Position numbers and translations under genes: made by a program. From Toxonevra muliebris (Eukaryota > Arthropoda > Insecta > Diptera > Pallopteridae), in assembly GCA_963691655.1 (NCBI GenBank), contig OY829329.1, positions 62,924,852 to 62,988,851 of the forward strand: 64,000 nucleotides of DNA. The letters run 5' to 3'. The notes beneath the pieces were generated by a model, which did no database searches, had not been told where the DNA came from, and saw nothing but the letters and a program-made list of their open reading frames with translations. Of the stretch, positions 63,030-64,000 are shown in pieces; the stretch's first letter is position 1, and each line of letters starts with the position of its first letter.

Positions 63030-63571
63030 CTGTTTTTCGGGAAGGTTAGGATAAAGAATATTTCAAGTTAGTATAAGAATTTCATAAAATTTATTTGAAA
63101 TTAGTATTAGTAATACAAAATTATGAACAAGCTTAAGTGGTGTATTGGTTTTAGTGGAGGTGTCATATTGCATTTAAGTTTATATACATACATTTATTGT
63201 TAGTAGAAGAAATAACCCATTTAGAAGAAAATTTTTCTACTCGCAGTCTTTTGATTGCTGGACTACGGATAGCTCATTCTTTTGTAAAATTCGTAAAAAT
63301 TTTATATTTAAATGGATATGTCTAATTGTTGCGAGTGAAAAAATTCATCGTTCAAATGGGTTCATAATTATTGCATGCATAGCCGCCACCTTATAAATTT
63401 ACTAATACTAAAAAGCCCAACTCGAATAGTTGATATCTAAATAATTTAAATAAATATCGTTTCATTATTGGAAAGTGTATTTTAAACATTTTGATGCTGA
63501 AGCTTCGCTTATGGTCTTGCAAAAGGCAATGCTACTTATGCCATGCTGGGAAGTTTTTCGCCATAATACCA

Positions 63572-64000
63572 CCTTGATCAAAAAGTTCCCGGAATAACCA
63601 CCGTGTGGCGTTCCCATCGTTCCGATTTGAGTTCTGTTTTTTTTTGTTAAGTTCGTACACCTGTTGTTGATATTCCCTCTAAATCTTAGCGTCATAGCTT
63701 GACATTTGCAAAAGTTACTTAGCCAAGAGTACATCTATCTTTGTGAGTGTTGGCGATTTTTTACAATTTCAGAAATGGATTTAAATTTGCAACAAATTTG
63801 GCTCCCTGTGACTTTTTTCTGTTCAATCGAGTTAAAAACCATTACGGGGAACGCGTTTCAGCAGCCAAGAGGAAGTAATGGAAAAATCGCAGGTAGCACT
63901 GATGGACATTACGAAAATCGAATATAAAAAATGTTTCGAGAATTGGATCAAGCGCTGGTATAAGTGTGTTGCAGTCGATGGGGATTACTTTGAAGGAGAC
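63572..64000 (+). pseudogene. Internally deleted mariner-type element (runs off window)
   Basis: The left end resembles a terminal repeat (TGATCAAAAAGTTCCCGGAA). A start-codon context (AAATGGATTTAAATTTG at about 63773) is followed almost at once by C-terminal transposase sequence: NLAPCDFFLF in one frame, then KKCFENWIKRWYKCVAVDGD in another. Everything between the N-terminus and the third catalytic-Asp region is absent. It lies in a deacetylase intron and is dead. Confidence 0.8.

Noticed and set aside
1..64000. tRNA, rRNA or other structured RNA genes
   Set aside because: I scanned by eye for tRNA A/B boxes and paired arms and found none convincing; a covariance-model search would be needed to exclude them.

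Overview
This window is animal nuclear DNA, almost certainly from a higher fly (Brachycera). It is AT-rich, its genes have introns with GT-AG boundaries, coding exons are short and far apart, and the intergenic DNA holds relics of mariner, hAT, piggyBac-like and jockey/LOA-type LINE elements. The gene set (Sam-S, an NHE8-type exchanger, Creld, Ir21a, a Cda5-like chitin deacetylase, an ABCG half-transporter) matches, from memory, genes clustered at the tip of Drosophila chromosome arm 2L (polytene 21A-B). The window therefore looks like Muller element B of a fly with a larger genome than Drosophila, perhaps a tephritid or another acalyptrate or calyptrate. I cannot name the species.

Layout, left to right. 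1-4756 (+): 3' part of an ABCG half-transporter, with a large repeat-filled intron and an apparent GC-AG intron. 5600-8400: hAT relic, foldback element and diverged repeats. 9421-12906 (+): a secreted pancreatic-lipase-family enzyme in three exons, the first encoding only the signal peptide. 16556-32966 (-): S-adenosylmethionine synthetase (Sam-S), seven coding positions, with two mutually exclusive versions of exon 4 and very repeat-rich introns. 38378-40640 (+): NHE8-type Na+/H+ exchanger, divergent from Sam-S across about 5.4 kb. 43969-46812 (+): Creld, with two alternative last exons giving a membrane form and a soluble form ending in a KDEL-like tetrapeptide. 47494-53750 (-): ionotropic receptor Ir21a, complete, convergent with Creld. 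55890-57310: 5'-truncated LINE. 57310-61460: AT-rich non-coding DNA with two MITEs. 61461-63029 (-): last three exons of a Cda5-like chitin deacetylase. 63572-64000: internally deleted mariner relic in its intron.

The genes are not a pathway; they are neighbours by conserved synteny. The most interesting features concern RNA processing. (1) Sam-S swaps a 38-residue cassette, which family knowledge places at the active-site gating loop, through two 113-nt exons. Both acceptors are preceded by A-rich rather than pyrimidine-rich sequence, and the surrounding introns carry repeat arrays sharing a near self-complementary core, so inter-intron RNA pairing is possible. (2) Creld switches between a two-helix membrane tail and an acidic tail ending RNEL. 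(3) Sam-S introns contain a 0.9-kb foldback and a perfect 27-bp hairpin. All exon boundaries given here were derived by hand from reading frame, splice consensus and family alignment from memory; none was checked against transcripts.
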